The notes under the pieces were generated by a model. It was given only the letters and a program-made list of their open reading frames with translations, did no database searches and was not told where the DNA came from. This document shows, in pieces, positions 23,352-33,499 of a stretch of DNA of 64,000 nucleotides. The stretch is from Theocolax elegans (Eukaryota > Arthropoda > Insecta > Hymenoptera > Cerocephalidae). The position numbers and the translations under genes were made by a program. Position 1 is the first letter of the stretch, and each line of letters starts with the position of its first letter. The stretch spans positions 3,779,720 through 3,843,719 of the forward strand of contig CM047429.1 of NCBI GenBank assembly GCA_026168455.1, in the 5' to 3' direction.

Positions 23352-23850
23352 CAGGGTGTCCCAAAAGTATGGACACACCTGAATATCTCGGAAAATAAGG
23401 GTGCTAGGAAAAAAACTTTCAATATAAAAGCTTTAGGAAATCAAACGATGCATCTGATGGTGACCTTCAATTTGACCTTAAGCTTGACCTTCAAGGTTAT
23501 TTGAAGGTCAAAGAGATTTTTTTAAATGGGAACCCCTATTTTTGACACCGGATTCAGAAAGAGCGAAAAATTTTACGTCCAAAGCGATGGTTTTCAATTT
23601 GTTAGAATGACCTTCAAAAGGTACAATGAAGGTTAAATATTGAAAAATCGTAAACAAGCTATTTTCTTTGAACTTTTTCGGATTTGTGGGCGAATAAATG
23701 TCAGAGTAGATTTTGGGATTAACAACCTTGAGTATCTCGACCTTGGAGTTAATTTTCAAGGTCATTCAAAGGTCAAAGTAAATTTTTTATGGACAGCCTT
23801 ATTTCTGACACCGGATTCAAAGAGAGCGGAAAACGTAATACTAGAAATGA
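23352..23850 (+). repeat. Left terminal inverted repeat of the DD41D element
   Basis: 499 bp pairing with 26446-26944 with only a handful of mismatches. It contains many TGACCTT/AAGGTCA boxes, including TCAAGGTCA and AGGTCA-N5-AGGTCA near 23757-23776. A plus-strand ORF over it (23640-23873) is mirrored in the right repeat and is not a gene. Confidence 0.92.
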
Positions 23851-24230
23851 TATTTTACAGTTTTTCGTTGTGAACATGAGAAAGTTAATTGAAGGTTAAA
23901 TTTCATAAACACTTAGAAACTATTGTCGTAAATTTACTAACCTTACTTTTAGCGCTACCCAGAAACAACGACGTGGACGTAGTAAGTTCTGTTTCCTTTG
24001 GGGTGCTTGATTAACGTGAGTCCCCTTGCCTCTCACGATGGGGAGCTTGCTTAACGTGAGTCCCCTTGCTTCTCACGATAGACGTGATGTCTAGCCGGTG
24101 AAGGCAAGACAGGCTGATGTCCGGCCGGTGAAGGCAAGACAGGCTGGTGTCCGGCCGTTAAAGGCAAGACAGGCTGGTGTCTGGCCTGTGAAGGCAAGAT
24201 GAAAATTCTTTCAGAAATCGTCAGTTACCA
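23851..24230 (+). repeat. Minisatellites at the 3' side of the transposase gene
   Basis: Two units of a ~45-bp repeat with TTAACGTGAGTCCCCTTGC (about 24012-24080), then four units of a ~36-bp repeat with GCCGGTGAAGGCAAGACAGG (about 24090-24200). Inverted relatives of both are found at 25945-25980 and 26380-26440, so they are symmetrical subterminal sequences of the transposon. Confidence 0.8.
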
Positions 24231-24231
24231 T

Positions 24232-25317
24232 TTAAAGTTCTTGCTCGAAATGCCCTCCATTTTTTAGTTGACAATGCCCCATGCGATCATAAAATGATGA
24301 AACTGCTCTTTGAATCATTTCATTTGGGATTGCCTGTATCGTGTCAATAATACGTTGTCGTAATTCCTCCAAGTTTGCAGGTTTAGTAGCATACACTTTG
24401 TTTTTGACGTAGCCCCATAAAAAATAATCTAGTGGCGACATGTCAGGGGAACGAGGTGGCCACTCAATAGTTTCTCTACGCCCAATTACTCGTCCTGGAA
24501 ATGTTTCATCTAAACAATTACGCACGTTTATTGCATAATGAGGGGCCGCCCCATCTTGTTGAAAGTAAGTGGTGTTAAAATTGTCACCGACAATCTCATT
24601 AACCGCAGGTACGATTTCATTCCTTAACATGTTTAGATACTTTTTTCCTGTCAAATTACCTTCTATAAAAAACGGCCCTACTATGCTATTGTTTATGATA
24701 CCTGCCGAAACATTTAGTTTTTGTGGATGTTGTGTATGTGATTCCAAAAACCAGTGTGGATTCTCTGATGCCCAGAACCTACAATTGTGACGATTAACGT
24801 TGCCATCTAACTGAAAAGTACATTCATCGGAAAATACTATTTCGTTTAAAAAATTTTGTCGCGCATCTATACGGTTCATCATTAATTCGTCAAATTCCAG
24901 TATTCGATCAAAATCATCCTCATTTAATTCTTGTACCAATTTGATTTTATATGGATGAAATTTCAACAGTTTCATAAATCTATAAACGGAAGTCCTACAA
25001 ACATTTGTTTCCCGAGATACTTGCCTGATAGAGGTTCCAGGATTTTCAATGAATGATAATGCCACATTCAAAGAAGTTTCTTCATCAGTCGCAATCTTAG
25101 GTCTCCCACTTTTGGGGCAATCTTTGACACTACCAGTTTGCTCAAAACGAGAAATAGTTTTTCCAACTGTTTTTTGTGAAATTCCTGGTTGCAACGGTAA
25201 ACGGTATTCTGCATTAAATAAAGCCGCAACTCGACGATATGACCTGACCATGTTACCCCATCCTCTCATCAAGAGAATGGTTATTCGTTCACGTTCTGAA
25301 AGACGATTCATATTCAA
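24232..25317 (-). CDS. DD41D mariner/IS630-superfamily transposase (rosa-like)
   Basis: Intact 361-aa ORF. It cuts the transposon ends and joins them to TA targets in the nucleus. The N-terminus (about 1-120) has helix-turn-helix DNA-binding sequence with a basic SGRPK linker at 70-74. The catalytic Asp residues are visible: D164 in VFSDECTF, D255 in YFQQDGAAPHY and D297 in SPDMSPLDYFLWG, giving exactly 41 residues between the second and third Asp, the DD41D signature of the rosa/Visitor branch. The C-terminus has the usual LWGYVKNKVYA block. The start is the first Met, the second in the frame being M3. No frameshift or stop. Confidence 0.93.
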   Translation of the reverse strand: MNMNRLSERERITILLMRGWGNMVRSYRRVAALFNAEYRLPLQPGISQKTVGKTISRFEQTGSVKDCPKSGRPKIATDEETSLNVALSFIENPGTSIRQVSRETNVCRTSVYRFMKLLKFHPYKIKLVQELNEDDFDRILEFDELMMNRIDARQNFLNEIVFSDECTFQLDGNVNRHNCRFWASENPHWFLESHTQHPQKLNVSAGIINNSIVGPFFIEGNLTGKKYLNMLRNEIVPAVNEIVGDNFNTTYFQQDGAAPHYAINVRNCLDETFPGRVIGRRETIEWPPRSPDMSPLDYFLWGYVKNKVYATKPANLEELRQRIIDTIQAIPNEMIQRAVSSFYDRMGHCQLKNGGHFEQEL

Positions 25318-25934
25318 ATAAATAAAAGAAATGAAGAATAAGTTGAGAATTGTAAAACAAAACTAATAATTGAAAACAGAATGAATGCTTTAATAGACCA
25401 AATTCAAACTTGTTCGTTGAAATTTTCAGAGTCACTGAAAACACTACCCACGAGGTTTTCGGGGTTGTTGTACACAAATATGGGCTCAGAATTTTAACTG
25501 GGTACCCCCGGTGTAACTCTTAAATGTTTGAATATCTGCACATTATTGCATATTTAAACATTTTCTCAAATTTGCAATCTTGCTATTTTTTTATAAATTT
25601 GCTAGATTTAGTCGTGTTTATCTATTCCTTAAAACTGACGAAATCTTATTAGTTATACTCTTATTATAATAATGACACTAGCATTCAAAAAAGTGGTCTA
25701 TTCTGGGAACGAGACCTATGTATTCTTATGTATTTGACGTGCTGAATCCGAATCCAACGTAGCTTTTACTCAGGCATCCCCAAAAATTTTTTAAAGTTAT
25801 AAAAAACCGTGAAAAAGGTGAATAAAATCCATATTAAAATGGTAAGATTCGGAGTAAAACAGTTTTTTATGAGTGTACGTAGTTTTTGTGTATTTTGACT
25901 TGCTAAACCCAAATCCAGGGCTTATTTTACCCGG
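25318..25934. other. Transposon interior upstream of the transposase
   Basis: About 600 bp without an ORF of interest. It should contain the transposase promoter and 5' UTR; no clear TATA box or initiator can be singled out in this AT-rich sequence. Confidence 0.5.
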
Positions 25935-25984
25935 TTGGATCAGACTGTCTTGCCTTCACCGGCAGGACACCAGCCTGGCTTGCA

Positions 25985-26358
25985 TTGTTGCAAATTTTTC
26001 ATTTTTGCAAATTTTTCAATTTTGCAAATTTTTCATTTTTGCAAATTTTTGAATTTTGCAAATTTATTATTTTTGCAAATTTTCCAATTTTGCAAATTTT
26101 TTATTTTTGCAAATTTTCCAATTTTGCAAATTTTTTATTTTTGCAAATTTTTTATTTTTGCAAATTTTCCAATTTTGCAAATTTTTTATTTTTGCAAATT
26201 TTCCAATTTTGCAAATTTTTTATTTTTGCAAATTTTCCAATTTTGCAAATTTTTTATTTTTGCAAATTTTCTAATTTTGCAAATTTTTTATTTTTGCAAA
26301 TTTTCCAATTTTGCAAATTTTTTATTTTTGCAAATTTTCCAATTTTGCAAATTTTTTA
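25985..26358 (+). repeat. Tandem repeat of TTTTGCAAATTTTCC units
   Basis: About 24 units of 15-16 bp alternate as TTTTTGCAAATTTT(C/T)(C/T)AAT(T) over 370 bp. The FCKF/ILQIF peptides encoded in all three plus frames come from the repeat. Confidence 0.95.
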
Positions 26359-26445
26359 GTTTTACTTTTTTACTTAAGCATTCCATCGTGAGATACAAAG
26401 GAGAATCACGTTAAGCAAGCATCCCATCGTGAGAGGCAAGGCGAC

Positions 26446-26944
26446 TCATTTCTGGCATTACGTTTTCCGCTCTCTTTGAATCCGGTGTCAGAAATAAGGC
26501 TGTCCATAAAAAATTTACTTTGACCTTTGAATGACCTTGAAAATTAACTCCAAGGTCGAGATACTCAAGGTTGTTAATCCCAAAATCTACTCTGACATTT
26601 ATTCGCCCACAAATCCGAAAAAGTTCAAAGAAAATAGCTTGTTTACGATTTTTCAATATTTAACCTTCATTTTACCTTTTGAAGGTCATTCTAACAAATT
26701 GAAAACCATCGCTTTGGACGTAAAATTTTTCGCTCTTTCTGAATCCGGTGTCAAAAATAGGGGTTCCCATTTAAAAAAATCTCTTTGACCTTCAAATAAC
26801 CTTGAAGATCAAGCTTAAGGTCAAATTGAAGGTCACCATCAGATGCATCGTTTGATTTCCTAAAGCTTTTATATTGAAAGTTTTTTTCCTAGCACCCTTA
26901 TTTTCCGAGATATTCAGGTGTGTCCATACTTTTGGGACACCCTG
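26446..26944 (-). repeat. Right terminal inverted repeat of the DD41D element
   Basis: Mirror of 23352-23850 with the same length and the same AGGTCA-type boxes, ending GGGACACCCTG|TA. Confidence 0.92.
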
Positions 26945-26946
26945 TA

Positions 26947-27118
26947 CATATATATAACATATATATGACATATATATATATCATATACATGACATATATA
27001 TATAACATATATATATGACATATATATATAACATATATATGACATATATATATAAAACATATATATATATATATGTTGAATTCTGAATTCTTAGACACGG
27101 CGGCGGCGGCGGCGGCGA
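26947..27118. repeat. TA-rich minisatellite and (CGG)n
   Basis: ACATATATATGACATATATAT repeats (26947-27075), the same repeat as at the left flank of the DD41D element, then a pure (CGG)7 tract at about 27098-27117. Confidence 0.85.
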
Positions 27119-27264
27119 AATATTTATATATTATAGAGTATATATATATATATATATTTCAAATTTTTAATATAGTAGCGCAATTTATGGCGCAACTTTG
27201 GCTCGATAAAGACCCGTAAAAAGTTGCGCTTTTAATTGCGCATACATTTTCAGTAGGGTAATCC

Positions 27265-27955
27265 AGTATATCATACACTTTTCCAAATATCCATATGATG
27301 ATATATACAATGGGTTAAAAATTAAATACATTAATTATTGCATTTTTAAGATAATTCTATTGTAATCAGTAATGGCAAAAGAAAATTCAAATTTTAACAA
27401 TGGCAATATAAAATACGAATAACATTTGAAAAGTCTTTTAAAAATTATTAATTTAGGAGCATTTAATTTAAATATTTTTTAAATCAAAATTTAAAAATTG
27501 TATGGATATATAAGTGAGTAGATAATGTATATTTATATAAAATAATATTTTAAATAAACAAGTATGTATTTATTAGAAACAGAAGGTTATTTGAGGAATG
27601 AATTTGTTTATAATAATCAAAATAAATATATGGGCTCTGTAACTAAAGGGAAAAATAAATTGGATATAATTATGGATTGATACATAAATTTTAAAAGAAG
27701 ATGCAAATTACTTCTTACGGGAGAAATAGAAGAAACAGGTTTTTATTTATGCCGTTAAAATGTTATAGATCCTTCTTTAAAATTAATACAAAAATTTATT
27801 TATTTAAGAAGAAAGTTTTACTACTCTAAAAGTACAAAATATTAATGACATAGAACTTTTTGGCGATTATCATTCGGAATGAAATAAATTAATTTCAGGA
27901 GGTGACGTTTTATTTAAATCTGTTTAAAATAATCCAAAATTTTTTAAATAATTGT
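27265..27955 (-). repeat. AT-rich dispersed repeat family B, inverted copy
   Basis: Reverse complement of family-B sequence: CATACACTTTTCCAAATATCC at the left, AGAAATAGAAGAAACAGG in the middle and AATTAATTTCAGGAGGTGA near the right. It ends where the Penelope-like 3' region starts. Confidence 0.7.
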
Positions 27956-28003
27956 TGCGATGATGAGGGTCACACAGTAAAAAACACAAATTTTTACTCT
28001 TTT

Positions 28004-28045
28004 GTACGACGTTTCATCTGCTTATTTGCAGACTTCTTCAGGTAC
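28004..28045 (-). ncRNA. Candidate hammerhead ribozyme (Penelope type)
   Basis: On the minus strand: GTAC, then the core CTGAAGA (fits CUGANGA), stem II TCTGC-AAATAA-GCAGA, the core GAAA, a minimal stem III ACGT, and GTC followed by GTAC, which pairs with the first GTAC as stem I. Cleavage would be after GUC. The very short stem III is characteristic of hammerheads in Penelope-like elements, which are thought to act as dimers. The motif is seen in the sequence; activity is inferred. Confidence 0.8.
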
Positions 28046-28279
28046 TGAAATATTTATTGAACACAACTATATAAATTATAACAATACATCAATATAGACA
28101 ATTATAGAAAACCGTTATATACCTATGACACTGAACGAACGAAAACAATTAATACTGCTCAAGGAGCTAAGTCGAATAACAAGAACATATGGAAAGCACC
28201 TGTATTTATATCAAAACAAATTTTGAATGTGTAAGTAATACATCGATTGTTTTATCTACATACATAGGTCAAAGTTAAA

Positions 28280-28603
28280 TCAAAACATTATATTTGTATA
28301 TTGTCGGTGTAGAAATTGTGTATCTTCTTTTCTATTTAAAGTACCGTTATAATAATTAATATATAACATTTCTGAAATTAAACGTTTTTTATAACAAGGT
28401 TCATAGTCTAATATTTTTACATTCGTCCAATTAAATTCATGATCTTTATTATTTGCAATATGTGCAGTAACAACTGCATCCTGGTTATTATTTTTTTGAT
28501 GTTGTTTAATTCTTGTTTTAAGACCACGTTTTGTTTCACCTATATATGTAGCCAGACAATTTTTACAATTAAACTTATATACTACACCAGAGTCATATCC
28601 CAC
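28280..28603 (-). pseudogene. Penelope-like GIY-YIG endonuclease domain
   Basis: 107-aa open segment. VVYKFNCKNCLATYIGETKRGLKTR holds the Cys pair and the YIGET variant of the GIY-YIG motif, followed by the conserved Arg and by HIANNKDHEFNW, with Glu in the SEMLYI helix. This domain nicks target DNA for reverse transcription. It is separated by a frameshift from the reverse transcriptase end (28582-28932), so the original protein is broken. Confidence 0.85.
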
Positions 28604-28995
28604 TTCGATGTTTTGTCTTTACCTAAAGTTATAACATTATCTAATTTTTTGCACATTACCGGACAAACATTTATATTGTATTTTTTTAACATTTTTGAAC
28701 ATTTATTATAAAAATCTCTGTTATACGGTAGTGATGTTGTACATATTGTAGGTCGCTTTTTCATAAATTTGTTGTTGTTTTCATATTTTATTTTTCTTAA
28801 TCTATTTTCAATAGCCGAGTTAATAAATTTCAACGGATAGTCATTAGCCAGACGAACTTTTCTACTCAATTGCAGAAGTGACGAGGTTATCCCTAAACAT
28901 ATAAAGAACTCGTTTAAAAATTTGAACAACATTTCGTTTTATAGTAATTCTTGTAAATCGTTTCTTAAAGTGCATACAAACTCTCAATCTTTCCG
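28582..28995 (-). pseudogene. Penelope-like reverse transcriptase, thumb and linker
   Basis: The 116-aa segment includes NDYPLKFINSAIENRLRK, the Penelope family pattern N-x-YP-x-x-F-I after the palm, then KRPTICTTSLPYN and CPVMCKKLDNVI, the linker that precedes GIY-YIG. The start is truncated by the inversion point, and the preceding reading frame is disrupted. Confidence 0.75.
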
Positions 28996-28999
28996 TACT

Positions 29000-29760
29000 A
29001 TTAAATAAATTAAAAAATAAAATTAATAATAGTTTAATATCGGAAAATATTTTAGATGATTTTTTCAAATTTACCGAAATGAAATGTAAAAAAGTTTATA
29101 AAGAAATTTCAAGATTACTGGAGAAAAAATTATCAAATCTAATTAAATTTAATAAAACTAAGGAATATATAAGCATAAATGTCAATGGATTAAAAATTTA
29201 ACGGATATTGATATTCCTAATGAAGTGATAAATTTAGTGTCTTTAGGGAGAAAATTTAATTGTAATTCGGAATTTTCTAATAAAGATGTAGTAAATATAA
29301 TAAAAAACGTAGAAAGTAGCTTAGAGAACACTGACATAAATTCAGATATAAAAAATGAAATAAGAGAAACTATTGTTAAAAATATCAAATTTGAAGCAAG
29401 ACATTCAAAATACATAACTTACAATAATCTTGACAGTCTTGATAGGCGATTTAATTTTATACATAATAAATGGTAAGATACCATTTGATGAAATTCGCAA
29501 TATCATACGGTTTTTGTTTGACAATACTTTCTTTACGTTTAATAATAAAATATATAAACAAATTTTTGATTCGCCAATGGGTTCACCAATATCACCATTA
29601 TTTGCGGATTTAGTGATGGATGATCTGGAAACTCATTGTTTATTAGAATTAAAAGAAAAATTTAATTGTTCTCCGATTTTTCACTTTAGATATGTTGACG
29701 ATACTATTTTATGTATACACAAAGATCATGTAAATTTCCCTGATAGCACACAACGTTTTC
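29000..29760 (+). pseudogene. Penelope-like reverse transcriptase, N-terminal and palm part
   Basis: About 29040-29476 translates to a Lys/Asn-rich N-terminal region, with frameshifts near 29200 and 29470. 29430-29760 holds PIDEIRN-like sequence, the palm motif SPMGSPISPLFADLVMDDLE and the catalytic box FRYVDDTIL with the Asp pair. Downstream thumb sequence is absent on this strand; it is on the minus strand at 28582-28995. Confidence 0.85.
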
Positions 29761-30545
29761 CAAACGTCTTAAATACGTCTTCCATAAGACCAAAAGACGT
29801 TTTGCATTATAGTTTAGAAAACCTATTAAAGACGTTTTTCAGACATCTCTATGTCCGCCACTTTTTTTAAATCCGAGACTTGAAATCCAAGCTACCGACG
29901 TATCTAAAACGTTTACAGAACACTTAAGAAAAATCGTCTTCTAGATTTATTGCAGCCGTTTTGTAGTAAAACCAAGCGTCTGAGGACGTCGAAAATGAGT
30001 ATCGTGGACGTCTACGTAACGAATACCCTTCTACCTTTAAATGATCGCGCAAAACGCGTTACGTTAACGCATTTACAACGTTTTTTTGCAGCCTAACCCA
30101 TGCTGATTGACAGATTACGCGAAACGTTTGAGAGACGCTTATACATTCTGTTCCCAAAAACGTCTTTTCTAGGTCTTTTAGTCGTTTTCAAGTTGAATTA
30201 AGCGTTTAAGGACGTCGCAGTTGCGTATCGTGAACCTCTATGTTACGATTACCTTTCTACCACCAAATGATCGTGAACAATGCGTTTGCGAAACGCATTT
30301 ACACCGTTTTTGCAGCCTTCTCCACGCTCATTGATAAAATGCCCGAAACGTTTAACAGACGTATATACATTCTATTCCCAAAAACGTCTTTTCTACGTTT
30401 TTAAGTCGTCTTCTAGCTAAATCTAGTATAAGTTATGTTTATAATATAAACGTCATTTAAACTATTTTTTTGCAATCTTACCCACGCTGATTGAGAGATT
30501 GCTTGAAACATTTATGTATAGTTGTCTATACAGATGTTAAATATA
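29745..30545 (+). repeat. Tandem repeat of about 225 bp rich in ACGT steps
   Basis: Landmarks recur at that spacing: CAAAAACGTCTTTTCTA at about 30156 and 30381, GGACGTCG at about 29973 and 30210, and AAATGATCG at about 30039 and 30267. Roughly two and a half to three degenerate units. Non-coding; it truncates the Penelope-like palm region. Confidence 0.7.
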
Positions 30546-30699
30546 TTGTTACCTATTTTAAAACCTTTTATGTATTACGCATTTGTGATGTTCCATAAGA
30601 CATCGGTATATTTATATAAAATATATTAAAATCTGATACAATTTATTATATTTTCAATATATAGAAACATCCATATAGTCAAATATATCTAATTTTTCG
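30546..30699. other. AT-rich spacer
   Basis: No feature seen. Confidence 0.5.
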
Positions 30700-31170
30700 T
30701 AATTAATCACACGCGTACGATCGCGGTTGCCAAAATCAGGACAATGCTGAATCAGCATTGTTGTAACACCTAGTGTAACACCTGCTACGCGCTTGTCGCT
30801 AATTGGCCAAATTAAGCCACGCATCTAACTCTGAAACACCCAGGCAAGTTGATTTAAACACGTTCAACAACGACCTCTTCTGATTCGTTCCTTTCATCGT
30901 GTGATTCGGGTGTAGAAAAGGACTTGCCTAAGAGTCCAGAATAAATAAGTGTTGTGTACACCTTAAATATTCAAGAAGGCTGCAAGAAGGATCTCCGTCG
31001 AGGACTCCCGGCGACAGTAGTAAAAACTACATGAATCCGCTGCAGGAATCATCAGCGAGACCAAATTCTAGGCGAGGTTCCCGCCTGACAAGGACGCCTG
31101 CTGACTCGAACTCAGCGACCTTTAGTTCGAGTAGATTGTATAAGAATAATAAAATAGATAATTGCATTTG
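30700..31170 (+). repeat. GC-richer LTR-like segment
   Basis: Starts around a palindrome CAATGCTGAATCAGCATTG (30742-30760), followed by TGTAACACC repeated twice, and contains AATAAATAAGTGTTGTGTAC (about 30941) as a possible polyadenylation site. A solo LTR is plausible, but I could not place both ends or a target duplication. Confidence 0.35.
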
Positions 31171-32957
31171 CCACGGCATAATCGTGTAGTTTATAAGAAA
31201 AGGATAATCTATATATTGGAGAAAATAATGAGTTATTTTAAGTTATTATTATCTTTTTTGTAAGATAACGTTTTGGTTCGTAATACTTCAGGGAATATTA
31301 TAATTTATATTTCAGATTAAAATTTATGTCTGTTTAGAAATTAATTCCATAATACCGTCACATACCCAATTGATAATCTTTTTTTAAATTGAAAACCAGA
31401 AATGTGTATACACATATATATATATACATTTCTGGTTTTTAATTTATTATACTGATAAGATTCTACATTATTAATCTATTAATCAAATTTTGTTTGTAAC
31501 TTAAATATAAAAATGATCAAGAAGCCGGTGGTTATCAACAATTGGGTAGATAACGGAATACCTTTTATTCTTCGTCGTGAATTTTTAACTCATTTATACT
31601 GGTTTACTCGATGAGATGTATAAATATCTACTACAAATATAAAATTATAGTTATTGTTACTTTGTTTATTTTGGAATATACACTTTCCATGGTCATTATA
31701 AAAATCAATTAACTTTATGCTAGAATTGCTGCTCAATGTAGATTGACGGGTTGTATTAATTTATGAATTATCCATAATAAAATTCTTGAATTCTGGTGAA
31801 GTGATGTATTCTCACGAAATGCCCAGTTTATATTAGTTTAAAATAAACATTTCTGAATAACAGAAATTTATATATTACCCTGTTGTTCTCGGACAGCCAA
31901 AAAATTAAAAGTTGCTTCTATTCCATTGTTTATATGTTAAATTATAATCACTTGAGGAGCTACGTGAAAGAAGAATCTAAGTTATTAGTAAAAGTTGTCT
32001 AATAATTATGTATAAAATTAGAGCAATCTATAAAACCAATCAAAAGTTATGCATATTTCTTTGTTATTCACAAAACCATATAACTTTTGACTTAGGCCCT
32101 AATTCCACACAACCTCTCATTTATAATTAGTGATTGTTACTCACATAAACCTTCTTTGCATTTATCTATACATATTTTACTCTTTAATAATATATAAAAT
32201 GTTTATTCAAATATACTTCCTTATATTTTAAAGTGTTAATATAGTAATATTGAAATCTTATAAGTGATATGTACATTATATAAATCAAAATCAGGTTTTT
32301 CTCGATGTTGTATTGGACTTGTACCCTTAAATAAATTACTCAATAAATAAATTAAATAAATAATTTATAAACTCATTTTATACTCGAACGGCGTTTGCTG
32401 CACTACGGCTATCATGGTTGTCTTGTATGCTTTTCTGCAGCTACTGTAAAAGAAAAATAGAGAAGGAAATTAATTGATAATTATTCATTAGGCTCAGTAG
32501 AAGTACATGTCCCCTTGTTGCCAAATAATAAGAAAACAAAATTTATGGATGCAAAAGCCAAGTTTTATCCTCCCTACCTTACCAGCCTCAAAAGTCACAG
32601 AAAATTAGATATAATTAAAAAACGACGATAATTTACGCAAATTGAAGAGAACAGTGTGAAGAAATTTGAAGCAAAAATATCAATTGGCTTTAGAGCAATC
32701 TCTAACCAAAATTTGCGACAATTTCGTGCAATTTGAGGTAATGTGCTCGGATAATTAAAAGCCATATGTGAAGATTTTTGGTAACGGATTTCTCGAAAAC
32801 TAGTCAGTATTTTGGCTTCAAATTTTAAAGACAGATACGAGCAATTCCGAAAAAAATCAGCCTTTCAAGCGTTCAAAAATTTTGTAAAAAAAATTTTCGG
32901 GCACACCTTCCGGACCCGATTTTTCTTGTTATGTGTAACATATAGAAGGAAAATCCG
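31171..32957. other. AT-rich intergenic stretch
   Basis: No supported gene. It holds a small inverted repeat AAAACCAGAAATGT / ACATTTCTGGTTTT at 31395-31440. The ORF 32812-33009 runs into the next fold-back element and has no recognisable domain. Confidence 0.5.
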
Positions 32958-32958
32958 C

Positions 32959-33499
32959 ATAAGTACAAACCGTAAGTGTGTGCAAAATTTTTTTAGAGCT
33001 TTTTCATAGCTTTAGTCAATTAAAGCAAATTTTGTAAAAAAATGATTTCCACTTTGATCGCTTATAACTCGGAAACAAATGGGGGTAGACACTTGCATTA
33101 AAAACGACAAGAAAGCTGAGATCAAGTAGATATGATTTAAAAAAAAGGAAGCTAAAATCGGTCAATTTGACTTAAAGTTATGGAGAAAAAAACGAAGAGA
33201 AGAAATTTTAACCAAAATTTACGACAAAAAATTTATTAAATTTTTGGCCAAAACATCTTCTATTCCTTTTGTTTCCATAACTTTGGGACAAATGAACCTA
33301 TTTGAACTTTATTTTTTTTAAATCTTATCTGCTTGATCTCAGCTTTCTTATGATTTCTAATTTAAGCGTCTATCTCTATTTGTTTTCGAGTTGTAAGCGA
33401 TCAAAGTGGAAGTCATTTTTTTACAAATTTTGCTTTAATTGAACTTACCTATGAAAAAGCTCTAAAAAAAGTTTGCACACACTTACGGTTTGTACTTAT
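32959..33499. mobile_element. ~540-bp fold-back element
   Basis: The ends AAGTACAAACCGTAAGTGTG and CACACTTACGGTTTGTACTT are inverted. The arms also share GCTCTAAAAAAA, TTTCCACTTTGATCGCTTATAA-like and AGAAAGCTGAGATCAAG blocks in mirror order about a centre near 33230. Non-coding MITE-like element. Confidence 0.8.

Larger units (their letters stand above)
23352..26944 (-). mobile_element. Complete DD41D mariner-superfamily transposon (rosa-like), 3.6 kb
   Basis: Both ends read CAGGGTGTCCCAAAAGTATG inward and are flanked by TA (23350-23351 and 26945-26946), the Tc1/mariner target duplication. The terminal inverted repeats are 499 bp each and nearly identical. One minus-strand transposase ORF is intact. 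Minisatellites lie between each repeat and the gene. It is inserted in a TA-rich ACATATATATG repeat. Intact ORF, intact ends and near-identical repeats suggest a recent arrival that may still be mobile. Confidence 0.92.
27956..29750. mobile_element. Penelope-like retroelement, rearranged into two opposed parts
   Basis: The minus strand (28995 to about 27956) carries the end of the reverse transcriptase, the GIY-YIG endonuclease and the 3' region with a hammerhead motif. The plus strand (about 29000-29750) carries the N-terminal region and reverse transcriptase palm. The two parts meet near 29000 in opposite orientation, so this is not a colinear gene. Inversions of this kind are frequent in Penelope-like insertions. 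The right end is truncated by a tandem repeat. Confidence 0.85.

Noticed and set aside
23020..23422. CVCVCV-, HTHTHT- and RVRVRV-type ORFs
   Set aside because: Translation of a (CA)n/(CG) microsatellite.
25935..26414. Overlapping plus-strand ORFs with FCKF/ILQIF repeats
   Set aside because: Encoded by a 15-16 bp tandem repeat that is open in all frames; no protein feature beyond the repeat.
23508..26788. Matching 77-85-aa ORFs at both ends of the DD41D element
   Set aside because: They are the same sequence in the two terminal inverted repeats and have no homology to a second transposon protein that I can recognise.
30700..31170. Firm call of a solo LTR
   Set aside because: Suggestive polyadenylation-like and TG-start sequence, but neither a CA end nor a target duplication could be fixed.
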